A stretch of 60,000 nt of DNA from Polytrichum commune (lineage: Eukaryota > Streptophyta > Polytrichopsida > Polytrichales > Polytrichaceae). The stretch is from NCBI GenBank assembly GCA_950295325.1, contig OX485804.1:29452001-29512000 (forward strand), given 5' to 3'. The notes under the pieces are model-generated. The model saw only the letters and a list, made by a program, of their open reading frames with translations. It had not been told where the DNA came from and ran no database searches. The translations under genes were made by a program, and so were the position numbers. Below, piece by piece: positions 12,136 through 22,410 of the stretch (positions are counted from its first letter, which is position 1; each line of letters starts with the position of its first letter).

Positions 12136-12413
12136 ACTAGAGTTATCCTTTAACTCAACCGGAGTTTTAGTAGGGGGTTGGTTGTTTCGCATGCATAACT
12201 TTTCATGTTCGGTAAGTTTTGGGTGCATGCTTGGAGTCAATGTGGAGGTTTGAATGAAGGACATTCCATATTAACCAATATGGAATGTCCTTCATTCAAA
12301 CCTCCACATTGACTCCAAGCATGCACCCAAAACTTACCGAACATGAAAAGTTATGCATGCGAAACAACCAACCCCCTACTAAAACTCCGGTTGAGTTAAA
12401 GGATAACTCTAGT
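12136..12413. repeat. Perfect inverted repeat: two 137-bp arms, 4-nt loop
   Basis: The left arm 12136-12272 and right arm 12277-12413 are exact reverse complements by direct base-by-base reading; the loop is AACC at 12273-12276. Complementarity stops abruptly at both outer ends. The outer flanks share the direct string CCGAAC (about 12128 and 12420), which may be chance. No protein is supported; ORFs on both strands are a by-product of the symmetry. It could be a very young foldback element, a hairpin small-RNA locus, or an assembly fold-back artefact. Confidence 0.85.
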
Positions 12414-12527
12414 GTGCTGCCGAACGTTGGTCCCCTAAAAAGAGTGGCAGGAGGGGTGTTGTTTAATTGAACTCCATCATGAGGAATCTTGCATGTGAAC
12501 ACAAACACTGACCTTCAAGTGGTGATG

Positions 12528-12751
12528 CAGTTGGGGAGAACCGGGAGTTAGTTACAGATGAACCAATTGAGTTTGAGAAATAACCAGTTGAAGTTCAAGA
12601 CTGTAGGAACATTACCGATCATTTTAAAATAATTTTATAGAATATACCCCAATTTAATAAAAGAAAACCGGAGGATGTCAACATGTAACCGGTCGGACTT
12701 GCAAACACTAGGATCTCAAACAGTTATGCCCAAAAATCTCCCCGATCACTG
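12528..12751 (+). mobile_element. hAT-type MITE, copy 3 (empty-site reference for the nested MITE)
   Basis: About 224 bp, starting CAGTTGGGGAGAACCGGG and ending TCTCCCCGATCACTG. The interior matches copy 1 (GAAATAACC(A/G)GTTGAA, ACCGGAGGATGTCAACATGT, TTGCAAACACTAGGATCTCA) and carries the uninterrupted CAGTTATGCCC site. No 8-bp duplication could be found around this copy. Confidence 0.75.
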
Positions 12752-12888
12752 GTCGGGGGAGCTCAGTCTCCCAAATTTGTGCTCAAAGCAAGCCACGTAA
12801 GGACGCCCTGAGCGCCTGCCACATGGCAACGTGCCAGCTCATCCTCGTCGGCGGGACACGTCAGACTCTCGTACAGTGTGCGCCTACT

Positions 12889-12940
12889 ACGTGGCGCCTC
12901 CTCATCGACCGTTGCACTGGCCGAAGGTCTTCAATATAAT
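12889..12940 (+). promoter_or_regulatory. Promoter of small-protein gene A: ABRE-like ACGTGGC and TATA element
   Basis: ACGTGGC lies at 12889-12895, 214 bp before the ATG, and a TATA-like AATATAAT at 12933-12940. Further ACGT cores stand at about 12829 and 12857. Copy B has ACGTGGC and a TATA box at nearly the same distances. ACGTGGC is the core of ABA-response elements, so stress or ABA control is an inference. Confidence 0.5.
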
Positions 12941-13102
12941 CCAACGCTCTTCGCCACTTTCAGCACTTTTCTCTTCAGTTTGTGCACTTTTTCTTCAAGT
13001 CTCCCGCGTAGACAAAGCCTCCAGACAAGAGTTTTCTGAATTGATCGATCGATCTACTCCGACAAACATCTTTGTGTGCAGCTTTCCTCTCATTCTTTCA
13101 AC

Positions 13103-13375
13103 ATGAACACCGTGACAGCCCAAGCAGCCGGATCGGCGAATCCACCATGCTGCCCTTTTGTGCCCTTGTGCTTCGAATGTCGAACTAGGCGCAACCCCTG
13201 CCACTGCCGAGTTCTGGGACCGACGTTGGGATTCGTGGCCTTCGCCGTGGCCGCATGTGTGGAGTGGCCCGTGGGTGCATTCGTGTACTGCTTCCGCCAC
13301 TTGAAGGGTCGTCGCATCATGGCCCATCCTGCGTCGGTGGTCTACCCCCGAGTTGCCTCCTGCTTGCCAATCTAA
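13103..13375 (+). CDS. Cysteine-rich small protein, copy A (90 aa)
   Basis: An intronless 90-residue ORF of unknown function. Order: a short polar N-terminus (MNTVTAQAAGSANPPCC), a Cys-rich patch (PCCPFVPLCFEC, then TRRNPCHC), a hydrophobic segment of about 23 residues (LGFVAFAVAACVEWPVGAF) that could cross a membrane, then a basic, highly conserved tail HLKGRRIMAHPASVVYPRV. Two more copies in the window encode 84-85 of the same 90 residues while differing at many third codon positions, so the protein is under purifying selection. The ATG is the first in the frame, about 165 bp after a TATA-like box. No ER retention motif or catalytic motif is recognised. It is probably a membrane-associated stress-type small protein, but this is inference. 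Confidence 0.85.
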   Translation: MNTVTAQAAGSANPPCCPFVPLCFECRTRRNPCHCRVLGPTLGFVAFAVAACVEWPVGAFVYCFRHLKGRRIMAHPASVVYPRVASCLPI

Positions 13376-13599
13376 ATTCCCAGGGCACGGGTTTTCTTCT
13401 GAATTACTTGGAGAATTTCTGATGAGCAGGCTTAGTGATTAGTTCGTTGTGTGGATTTGAAGAGTCGCTACAGCTCAATTTTTGCCTTCGTTGCCATTTT
13501 TAAACGAAGAATGTCGTTGCAGTCTTCCGAGGACAGCACTGCACTGTACATACCGTTCTTTAGTGCTGAAAGTTGAAATCATCTGAGTCCCATTGGACT

Positions 13600-13915
13600 C
13601 AGTTTTGTACATTAGTAAAGTGACTTACTGTCATCATATATAAAGTAAGAAAGGTTTTTATTGCGTTTTATCCATCTCTCCTTTTCTACTTGGCGCCTGA
13701 TTCACTCAACTGTTGAGTAGGTAGAAGTGCCACCAATTCATGCTATTTTTCTCTTCTTTCCACGACCCTCTCCCCGAACTGTCAAATTCCAAGCACCAAA
13801 TAGCTATGCAATTCCTCAGGAGTCTTTGCAAGTGTTTGTTCAACTTGATCGGTTTTAGACCATTGGCAGCTTTGATCTTGGATGCCTTTGTAGTCCAAAG
13901 CAGCATGTGTAAAAT
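13600..13915 (+). repeat. Conserved 3' flank of the small-protein gene, copy A
   Basis: The region after gene A matches, in inverted orientation, 18620-18960 after gene C and partly 17260-17440. Shared strings are GAGTCCCATTGGACTC, ATCATATATAAAG, AAGTGCCACCAA, CCGAACTGTCAAATT and CAGACCATTGACAG (with changes). It is the 3'UTR and downstream part of one ancestral duplicated segment. Confidence 0.7.
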
Positions 13916-14789
13916 TTGATACATGTAAATGGAGAGTCGAGACAACATGTTTATCAAGTCGCACAAAGGGATTCCACTTATAAGTAATTTCTTGGTGACG
14001 AATGTTGGGAGGTCATGACTTCAATATTCATATGAGTTCTCAATGTCTGCGACTCAGGTATTTTAGCGCAATCTGTCGCAATCGTCACCAAAACCCTCTC
14101 CCTAATCCTCCAATGCAGTCCTCGAAACAGAGGACAGGCCAGGAGCTTGCTAACCTATAATTTCATCTGTGGGTTATCACGCTCAACGCACGAAATTAAA
14201 GGAACGCATAATTTTCAGGGAATGTTGTGGATGATGTAGTTTCTTTTTTCATTGAGATTATTTGGCATGTGCACACTTGCGTGCATTCACACCAGTGACC
14301 CAAACATGTGCGGCATGGGAGTAAGAAACGTCTCCTCTGCCAGTGTGGCAACTGAAAAGAGAGAATTGCAAGAGCAAAAGATTAAGAGTAATCTACTAGC
14401 ACAATTTGTGAAATCACTGATTGCAATTAATTCAACACCTTGAAGCCTTAAATTCCGATGATTGCCGTTGCCAATAATCGTGCGATTTTTACGTATCCAA
14501 AAGTCAACAGAATGATGCAAAACTCAATTATAAATCTTTGCCCATGGAAGTCCAGAAAATGATTCGAGTCACGAAAAGAATCGTAATTTTTATACAGAAT
14601 ACGATGATGCCATCACTAAGTGCAAAATTGAGCCGGAAGGAACCTTAAATGGTCAGCTTCTCAGCTCCTCCCTGAGCAAGTGCAACTATACATTGAATCT
14701 ATTGCATTCTCCATCTCCGAGAGATCACATTCCTGGAGCACCGATGCAGTTTGAGCTATTGAGAATAATTAGATACAGCCTGGGATGGT
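13916..14789. other. No gene seen between small-protein copies A and B
   Basis: Short frames only, none recognised. It is the tail-to-tail spacer between gene A (plus) and gene B (minus). No similarity to the A/C 3' flank was seen next to gene B. Confidence 0.4.
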
Positions 14790-15062
14790 TTAAATGGGCA
14801 AGCAGGCCGAAACGCGGGGATAGACCACCGCAGCAGGGTGAGCCATGATCCGCCTGCCCTTCAAATGCTTGAAGCAGTACACAAATGCACCCACGGGCCA
14901 CTCCACACATGCGGCCACCACAAAGGCCACGAATCCCAACGTCGGTCCCAGAACTCGGCAGTGGCAGGGGTTGCGCCTAGTTCGACATTCGAAGCACAAG
15001 GGCACAAAAGGGCAGCACGGAGGGTTGGCCGATCCTGCCATCTGGGCTGTAACCGTATCCAT
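14790..15062 (-). CDS. Cysteine-rich small protein, copy B (90 aa)
   Basis: A 90-residue intronless ORF, paralogous to copies A and C and convergent with A. It differs from A by N2D, A8M, a V in FVAFVVAA, FKH for FRH, AA for AS after HP, and VSA for VAS near the C-terminus. All Cys, the hydrophobic segment and the KGRRIMAHPA tail are kept. A TATA box (CTTATAAAA on the minus strand) lies at 15245-15253 and ACGTGGC at 15277-15283. Function unknown; same membrane-associated small protein family as copy A. Confidence 0.85.
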   Translation of the reverse strand: MDTVTAQMAGSANPPCCPFVPLCFECRTRRNPCHCRVLGPTLGFVAFVVAACVEWPVGAFVYCFKHLKGRRIMAHPAAVVYPRVSACLPI

Positions 15063-15244
15063 CTTCTTTGAACTTCTCCAACGAGCTTCTCACACACTTA
15101 CAACAAGTATTCTAAAGCGGTAGCCGATTGACTCTTCGATGGTGTCCGAAAGTGCAGAAACAGTCAAGCTAGAAGTGAGTTCGTTGATGAATCTGATGAG
15201 TGTTGATGATAACTTAGTGGTAAAATACTGTCGGGCTGGTCTGG

Positions 15245-15283
15245 TTTTATAAGAACGCGAGAAGTGATGTGGAGCTGCCACGT
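15245..15283 (-). promoter_or_regulatory. Promoter of small-protein gene B: TATA box and ACGTGGC
   Basis: On the minus strand TTATAAAA lies at 15245-15252, about 185 bp before the ATG, and CACGTACGTGGC with two ACGT cores at about 15277-15288. Spacing matches gene A (ACGTGGC at 214 versus 221 bp from the ATG), which suggests a conserved functional promoter. Confidence 0.55.
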
Positions 15284-15485
15284 ACGTGTCGAGGAGCGAC
15301 AGCGAGGCAGCGGGATAATCGAGTGAGCTGGCCGGTCCGACTCGGCAATGAAGATTCCTTTCTAAGCTTGCCTCATTATTTGAATATTCTGTTCTCTCCC
15401 AAGACCTACTACGATGTGGCAGTTCGCGAGAGTTCCTACTACCTAGCCTTTTGTCGCGCTGGGGAATCTGGGAAGGGCTTTCAAT

Positions 15486-15704
15486 CAATGAGCGGGGAGA
15501 GCCGACTGCTAGTTACAGATGAACCGGCTAAGTTTGAGAAATAACCGGTTGAAGTTCAAGACTTCAGGAGATTTACCCATCATTTTAGAGGAATTTAAAG
15601 AACATGCCTCAACCGAATAACCGAAAAATGTCACCATGCAACCGGTTGGACTTGGAAACATTTGGATCTCAGCCGATAATGCCCAAATATCTCCCCGGAC
15701 ACTG
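15486..15704 (+). mobile_element. hAT-type MITE, copy 4
   Basis: The left end is CAATGAGCGGGGAGA and the right end the complement of CAGTGTCCGGGGAGA. Flanking 8-mers CTTTCAAT (15478-15485) and CTTTCAAA (15705-15712) match at 7 of 8, consistent with an aged hAT target duplication. The interior contains GAAATAACCGGTTGAAGTTC and CAACCGGTTGGACTTGGAAA as in the other copies. Confidence 0.8.
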
Positions 15705-15997
15705 CTTTCAAATTTGTAATTTAAGGCGTTGGATAATGTTGTTGCTTTCGGCCGTTTTGTCATTTGCAGTTGTCATGTGGGGCCCAAAGAGCAAACACCC
15801 AAATGGGTTTCAACTTTTCATATATTCCACATAAGACCTGGTAAATGAGAAATTTGAATACAGACTGGCACACAGCACAAAAGCAGACGATTCTATGCGC
15901 AATAACCGATATGTGTAGTCTAGTGCCACGTGGTATTACCAGGAGCACCACCACATTTGCAGGAAACAGTAGTTGAGCTGCTTGACGTAAGTTAGTG

Positions 15998-16153
15998 TCA
16001 AGGCTTTCATGATGACTCAACAATACCCTTGACATTAATCACATTTCTTCTGGATATAAGTGTAGTAAGTTAAACATTTGGACTTGTGATCCAGAAGTAA
16101 TGTGATAGATTTTGAGAGTATTGTTGACACATTTGGATCACTTATGAAAGCCC
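15998..16153. repeat. Imperfect inverted repeat (MITE-like relic)
   Basis: The string from AAGGCTTTCATGATGACTCA to ATCACATTTCTTCTGGAT at about 15998-16057 pairs with 16089-16153, which reads back as GGGCTTTCATAAGTGATCCA to ATCACATTACTTCTGGAT. The arms are about 60 bp with indels around a loop of about 32 nt. No target duplication seen. Confidence 0.55.
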
Positions 16154-16514
16154 TGTGTGATTAAGGATCAGACTCTGCCGTCAACTTCTACAAGGAAATG
16201 CAACTAGGATGGTGCACCGTTGTAAGATTGAACGGCTTACGAAAGTGACGGCTTACGAAAGTTACGGCAGGAGCTGGATCGTTTATAGGAACCCAAATGT
16301 CACGAGGATTGTTTCTTGAGCTGCCACCGACACCTGCGCATGAGAGGCTGTCAACGTGCCCTCTTGTGACAGACAATCTGGCATTCCCTACTCATACTTC
16401 GGCAAGACTCTATCTTTTGTGTGAAGCGCATCTTGATGAGTCAATCACAGATTCCATAGTCAAAGGTATGCAAGAAGATCTTTCATGTTAGCCTGGATCA
16501 TTACAGCTCCTGGT

Positions 16515-16779
16515 CAACGTGCGCGGAGATTTTGGGCAAAATCAAAGGGCATTCTGAACGGATTTTGAACCGATTTTGAGATCCAAGTGTTTCGAAGTCC
16601 AACCGGTTAATACGTATCGATATCTTTCGGTTTCCTAGATTAATTTAAGGCATATTTTATAGGTTGCACTAAAATGATCGACGACTCGATTTCCCTAAGG
16701 TCTTGAATTTGAAGCGGTTATTTCTCAAACTCAACTGCCTCATCATCTGTAACTAGCGTTCGGATCTCTCCATTCGTAG
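16515..16779 (-). mobile_element. hAT-type MITE, copy 5 (reverse orientation)
   Basis: Family member read backwards: it starts CAACGTGCGCGGAGATTTTGGGCA and ends near TCTCTCCATTCGTAG. Flanking 8-mers CTCCTGGT (16507-16514) and CTCCTGAT (16780-16787) match at 7 of 8. It is the most diverged full-length copy. Confidence 0.75.
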
Positions 16780-17249
16780 CTCCTGATGTAGCTTCTGAAG
16801 TTCCCTAAGCCGGCACCAATACTAACACCAATAGTACTGGCAAATTAATTAAAGTTTTCTTGCCCTTGATTAACCCGCTTAGTGCACCTGTCGTTGTGAG
16901 CATCACATTTCTCTGGGTAATTGCCACACTAGCAGAGCTGAAAATTCGCTTCCTCCCAAGGGATCCCAAATGTACACTTCCATTCCGAGGACTGCATTGA
17001 CGGATTGGGGAGAGCTCTTGGTGGTTATTGCGACACATTGCTCTTTTCTGCTGTTCAAAGACATCAAGGTCTCATTTATGAACCATAAAAAGGAATTTGT
17101 GTCTGCCCATCGTCATCAATGTGTCGTAGGATTTTAAAACTTAATTATTAGTAGAACCTGTATATACATGTGCGATATGGTAACCTGTTGAATTTTCTCT
17201 CCATATGTATCAAACGTTACACGAGCTGCCTGAAATTTCCAAATTAGCT

Positions 17250-17440
17250 TTTAGATCAAACCTGTCAATGCTCTGAAACAGATCAAGTTACAGAACCAGT
17301 TGGAAGTTATAAAGACTTGCAGACTTAGTTGGTGGTTGGATATTGACAGTTCGGGCAGAGGATCATTTGAATTAAAGCAGAGTAGAAATAAATCTGAACA
17401 GAAGAAAACAGTACTTTATATATGATGACCATCAGTCACA
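17250..17440 (-). pseudogene. Relic of a fourth small-protein segment: 3' flank only
   Basis: This matches the 3' flank of gene C at 18640-18880 in the same orientation: TGAAACAGAT(C/A)AAGTT, CCAGTTGGA, TTGGTGGTT, TTGACAGTTCGG and CTTTATATATGATGAC. Upstream (17441 onward), where the coding region should be, no trace of the ORF is visible. It is either a partial segmental copy or a copy whose gene was deleted. Confidence 0.65.
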
Positions 17441-17750
17441 ATAATATTGATTGAAAGCTGTTGCGCTTGATTGACTCCCCACTAACTTCACCTATAATCA
17501 GATTGACGATATATCACATCAAATTAATGCGTAGGGAAATCAGTAATTGTCCTTATATTTTCTAGTAGAGGGCAAAAGAAGAACTCTTATGAGTAGGCAC
17601 TGCAGTCAACTCAATCTTCACCTCAACAGTTACTTATAGAGGGCCCACTCTATGGGCAACAAGATTTTTAGAAATACTCAAAGTTGTGGCGCACGGTTAG
17701 AGACTACAGTACAATTTCCATTTTGATCTGGTCACAGGAATGATCACTAT

Positions 17751-17850
17751 CCCCAAGCCTCCGCCAAATGATCATGAGTTTTTTACTTGGTCATCTTTAC
17801 CCCCAAGCCTCCGCCAAATGATCACGAGTTTTTTACTTGGTCATCTTTAC
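17751..17850 (+). repeat. Tandem duplication, 50 bp x 2
   Basis: Units 17751-17800 and 17801-17850 both read CCCCAAGCCTCCGCCAAATG and ACTTGGTCATCTTTAC, and differ at one base (ATCATGAG versus ATCACGAG). A recent duplication. Confidence 0.9.
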
Positions 17851-18619
17851 CCCCTACAGTTTCTTGGCCACTGAGATATTTCGGTACAAGGGTTTCACCG
17901 GCACGGTTTCAGAGCACTAAGATTTCTTGTAGTACACGCTCGATAGAATAGGGTTTTAGTATGGTGACTAGAGATTGGGCTGCGTGAAAATTTGATATGG
18001 ATTAATTGCAGTTTCATACTTTGCAATTAATTGAACAGATTAGGGTAACAAATTGGACTCTGGATGACTGTATCATGACAAGTTGATTTTGCAGAGAGGA
18101 AAACCAACTGTATGGAAGAGAACAATGCAATCTTAGCATTTTTGGATCATGAGGAGCTTGTAAGATCAACCAATTTCACAAGGTTGGAAAATACATCTGG
18201 TTTGAAATACCCCCTGTTTTAAGAACAGCTGTTCTAAAGGGGAGAGTTGTCACCCACATAAGCAGAGATCATATCTTTCAACAAATAACGGGTAGTAAGA
18301 TGCATAAAAAGTTTTGTGTTCTAATCCAACAATTACACATCAAAACAAGGATAAACCTCATGTGACCCCATAACTTTCCTGTATAGTGGTGACAATTGTC
18401 GGTTTCATATGACTCAAGTTGCTCATTGATCAATCTTTCAGCTTGCCAGACCAACAAGTGTAATCTAGTCCTTTCCATCTACGCAAATTACGCCCGAAAT
18501 TGTCCCAACTTATCTGTATCTATAATCGAGTACGCAGAACTTGATTCTGCATGGTGCTGAAAGAATCAGGATCCAATCACAAGCTGCTTGGAGTTTACAA
18601 AGGCATTCTGCATACTGCA

Positions 18620-18960
18620 GCCACTGCACATTGAGATGAAACCTGTCAATGGTCTGAAACAGATAAAGTTGCACCACCAGTTGGATTCTTTGAAGAATTG
18701 CAGAGCTACTTGGTGGTTAAAATTTGACAGTTCGGTAGAGGACCATTGAACCAGAGCAGATCTTCAATTTGGTGGCACTTGTACCAGTTCAGGAGAGAAT
18801 CAAGAGCCCAGCACAGAAGGAGAGGTGAATGATACGAGGAAAAACAGTATGTGCTTTATATATGATGACAACAAGTCACTTTCTTATTGTACAAAACGGA
18901 GTCCAATGGGACTCCGATTCTTCAGCTCTCTATAGAACGCTATGCACAGTGCAGTGCAGT
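18620..18960 (-). repeat. Conserved 3' flank of the small-protein gene, copy C
   Basis: Inverted counterpart of 13600-13915: GAGTCCAATGGGACTCC, TTTATATATGATGAC, TTTGACAGTTCGG and ACCTGTCAATGGTCTGAAAC. It sits downstream of gene C on its own strand, so it is probably 3'UTR plus flank. Confidence 0.7.
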
Positions 18961-19110
18961 GCGCCCGGACGACCGCAAAGACATTCTTCGTAAAAATGGC
19001 AACAAAGGAAAATTTGAGCTTGAAGAGGCCGGCTCTGCAAATCCACACATGGACCTAATCACCAAGACTGCTCATCGGAACTTCAAGTAATCCGGAAGTG
19101 CCCTGGGAAT

Positions 19111-19383
19111 TTAGATGGGCAAACAGGAGGCCACGCGGGGGTAGACTACCGCCGCGGGATGGGCCATGATGCGGCGGCCCTTCATGTGGCGGAAGCAGTA
19201 CACGAATGCACCCACGGGCCACTCCACACATGCGGCCACGGCGAACGCCACGAACCCCAAAGTTGGGCCCAAAATCCGGCAGTGGCAGGGGTTGCGGCGG
19301 GTGCCGCACTCAAAGCATAATGGCACAAATGGGCAGCATGGTGGATCGGCCGATCCGGCTGCTTGAGCTGTCACAGTGTTCAT
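19111..19383 (-). CDS. Cysteine-rich small protein, copy C (90 aa)
   Basis: Third 90-residue paralogue. Against A it has SAD for SAN, ECG for ECR, CRIL for CRVL, HMK for HLK and PAA for PAS. The frame extends 69 nt further upstream to an ATG at 19452 in the same frame, but the start at 19383 matches the other copies in length and is preferred. A TATA-like CTATAAG lies on the minus strand at 19554-19560, about 172 bp from the ATG; the ACGTGGC motif of A and B is not seen there. Function unknown; see copy A. Confidence 0.84.
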   Translation of the reverse strand: MNTVTAQAAGSADPPCCPFVPLCFECGTRRNPCHCRILGPTLGFVAFAVAACVEWPVGAFVYCFRHMKGRRIMAHPAAVVYPRVASCLPI

Positions 19384-19599
19384 GATTGCAGGAATTAGAA
19401 GAAACGTCTGTTTCAAAACACAACAAGTAACCAGAGGAGCACGTCGGTACACTCAACGCCGCTTGAACCCCAAGCAAACAATTGAGCTGTGAATACCTGA
19501 CTAAGTTAACAGAGCAGGGGAGTTAGATGCAACTAAATCGGTCTGAGCCATTTCTTATAGCGCAAGCCAAAGGTGGACACGGGGACCCAGACCAGCAGC

Positions 19600-22410
19600 G
19601 ACACTTGCTCCGACGACGCCACGGTGGATCAGAAGAAGTATAAACAATTGTGGGGACTGAGCGGGCAGATCAGATGGAGGAGCCTCCGCCAGCTAAAATC
19701 TTACGTAGACTTGTTCCTGTACTGCCGCAGTGCCGCCGCTTCGAGTGGGAATCGTGCCCTGGATTCCCGCACGTCTATGTCTTGGCCATAGACGTCGCAT
19801 TCATGGGGAGCGGAGCGGTAGAGCTCCATCTGTCTGCAGCTCTAATTTCGGAGCAAGATTATTGAATCATGATTCTTCCGTTCAATTGCTCCCTCCCTCG
19901 ATTGCAGGCTGCTCATGATCATGTGGCGTGCTGAGGCAGCAACCGCAGTAATAAAGTTGAGATTGTAGTCTGTTAAGAGAAAGTGGGTCTTGAATGGTTC
20001 CTTTCTCCAACTATCCCACTTCTCCTGGAATATGAAACGCACAATTAGTACAAGGTGCTTCGCAAATCCACTTTCCTTGTAATTTTCGGAGCTCATATGA
20101 ACGTTGTATTCATGTCTTGAGTGAGGATTTTCGTATGGATCAAGTGGCCATAAAGGTGGATTTCTCACTTATGTTGACTATTGAATCTAGAGAGATTATC
20201 ATCTTCTAAGCACATAGTCAAATCTCATCTACACACATCTTTGTAAGCTGGTCTCTGCTCTTGAAGCCACTCCTCACCAAAGGAATGCTATTTCATGAGC
20301 ATGCTCATATAAGCTTACTCATTCGTGGAGTAGGGTCCCTTTACCGTGTTTTTTGTTTTTACTCCATGAAGAACATTTCTTTTATTAATACAATTACTTT
20401 TCTTAGGGCATGTTCAATTTTTATGGGTTGCCTGAGTTTCCTTGGGAAAATTTTGTATTCATAGTCAGCATGCAATGTATAAGTGAATAATTATACTAGT
20501 GATAGTTTGTAGGCTAACACATTTTTGTAATATGATGGCAACACACATTTTCAATGTCTCAATCGTGTAAGACTAAGGTTAAATTTTCAAGTCATCTTCG
20601 TAGCACAAAAACACCCTTAGAGGCCTCACAAATTTGGACATTGTAGGTATTATGAGTGATAGTGTTGCTATGAACAATATTTTTAATGAATAGTAAGGGG
20701 ATGAACAATCATTCATATTAATAATGTCGGGAGTATAACTCCACCCAATAACCAAGTGTCAGCCTTAATGTATGAATAGTAACAAAACATCTTACTTTGT
20801 TTGAGAGACCCACATAATATAATTGACATATTCCAGGGTCATGGAACCGGCCCACATGATTGAATAATGTTTAGTGTAAGATGCACCGTTTCCGAAAATA
20901 TAATACCAAGGACATTGAGCCAATTGAATTGATGGCATGCAGTGAAATTAACTTCGAGAGGCTTAGGTATGACTTAGAAGGAGAGCCAAAAATGATTGGT
21001 TAGTGGCAAGTGATAGTTTTTGGCTTCTTTCCTAGATCATACCCTTGCATTAAATAAAACAATTTATGAACCACAAGACCATGCCTTAGGATTTCTAGAC
21101 CTTGCCTATGTAGCTACTGCCCAAACACATGTGCATATATTTCCAAGATTGAAAACCCTTGCCCATCCTAGGTACTACCACCCCTTCATACATATGGCTT
21201 TTCCTATGGCATCAACAAATTCAACCTCAAAGTTTGTAGTTCTCAAATATATGTGTACATAATAATTTCATTTATGTGTACAAACCATAATATATAATTT
21301 GACGTCTCAATTAGAAATTATACAAATATTAGTAGGTGGGGGAAAATTGATGCTCACATACCACCTTTTTATTGACATAATCGTTGAAGATTGTTTAATC
21401 CAATCCATTGTTGTAAGTGGTGACAGTTTTGGTCTAGGCAAGGTTACCCTCATCTAGAAACCTCATCAGTAGGTTAGAGGTTGTCTATTGTGCAAGATGG
21501 GACTACGCTTTGGATTTGAGACGACAATGTAACCCCAAAATTAATAAGAACAATAACCTCACCCGTCCCCATCTAAAGTTAGGCTCCATTATTTTGGATG
21601 GTGGGGGTTGGCATTATTGCTTTGTGGAAGAACAAGTATCAACTTTTGGAGGAAATCAAAATCCTTTCACTTAATTCCTTAGGGGACTTTTAGGGTACAC
21701 TTACCTACCCCCAAATTCCATACCACTTCATTTCTTTTACAAAACTAGGTGGACGAATACCATCCCATAATATGTGTATTTTGTAAGCCAAAATTATAAT
21801 TAAATTCTCTTTTGTGCACCCATGTGTATGGGTGAGGTTGGATCCCCCCCCTTTATATCATAATGCTAAGACTTTGGCAAGTGACATACACGCCATTTTT
21901 TGCAACCTTTACATAATAGTGTGTATTCGGGGAAGGATATATATTATTTGGTTTTGCTAACAAAATTAGAATAATTCAAATTAAAAAAGTCTACATTGCA
22001 AACTCTAGATGAATTCTAATTATTATTATTATTATTATTATTCTAAAATTATTTATATTCTAAAAAGGGGATATGAGGTTTCAATTTTCCATTACATTTT
22101 TTATGAGGAGCTCATAAAATAACAATAATTTCTTTGGGAAACCTTTGGAAACAAGGTAAGTCCAATTACAGACACCAAATCCACAAGTATAGGTCCCTTG
22201 CTCATGCTCATGTCCTAGCTTCACGCCTCCTCACCACATACTCCAAATATAAATGTCATGTTAAGATAAGTAACCTAACTAGGCACGTCTTCCCAACACC
22301 CTCGAGAGTCGAGAGTATTCCCTCCGACACATTGAGGGACGAGTTTGGGCCAGTGGCTCCATACTACACACAGTGGGTTTGTACCATATGCATAGTGTTG
22401 GTCTAGTCTA
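19600..22410. other. AT-rich gene-free stretch with a microsatellite
   Basis: No gene recognised. An (ATT)n run lies at about 22019-22042. Open frames at 20261-20464, 21020-21262 and 22134-22406 lack any recognisable motif and have the same composition as their surroundings. Confidence 0.45.

Noticed and set aside
12285-12508. Overlapping ORFs on both strands of the hairpin
   Set aside because: They mirror each other across the perfect palindrome and have no motif; open frames are a by-product.
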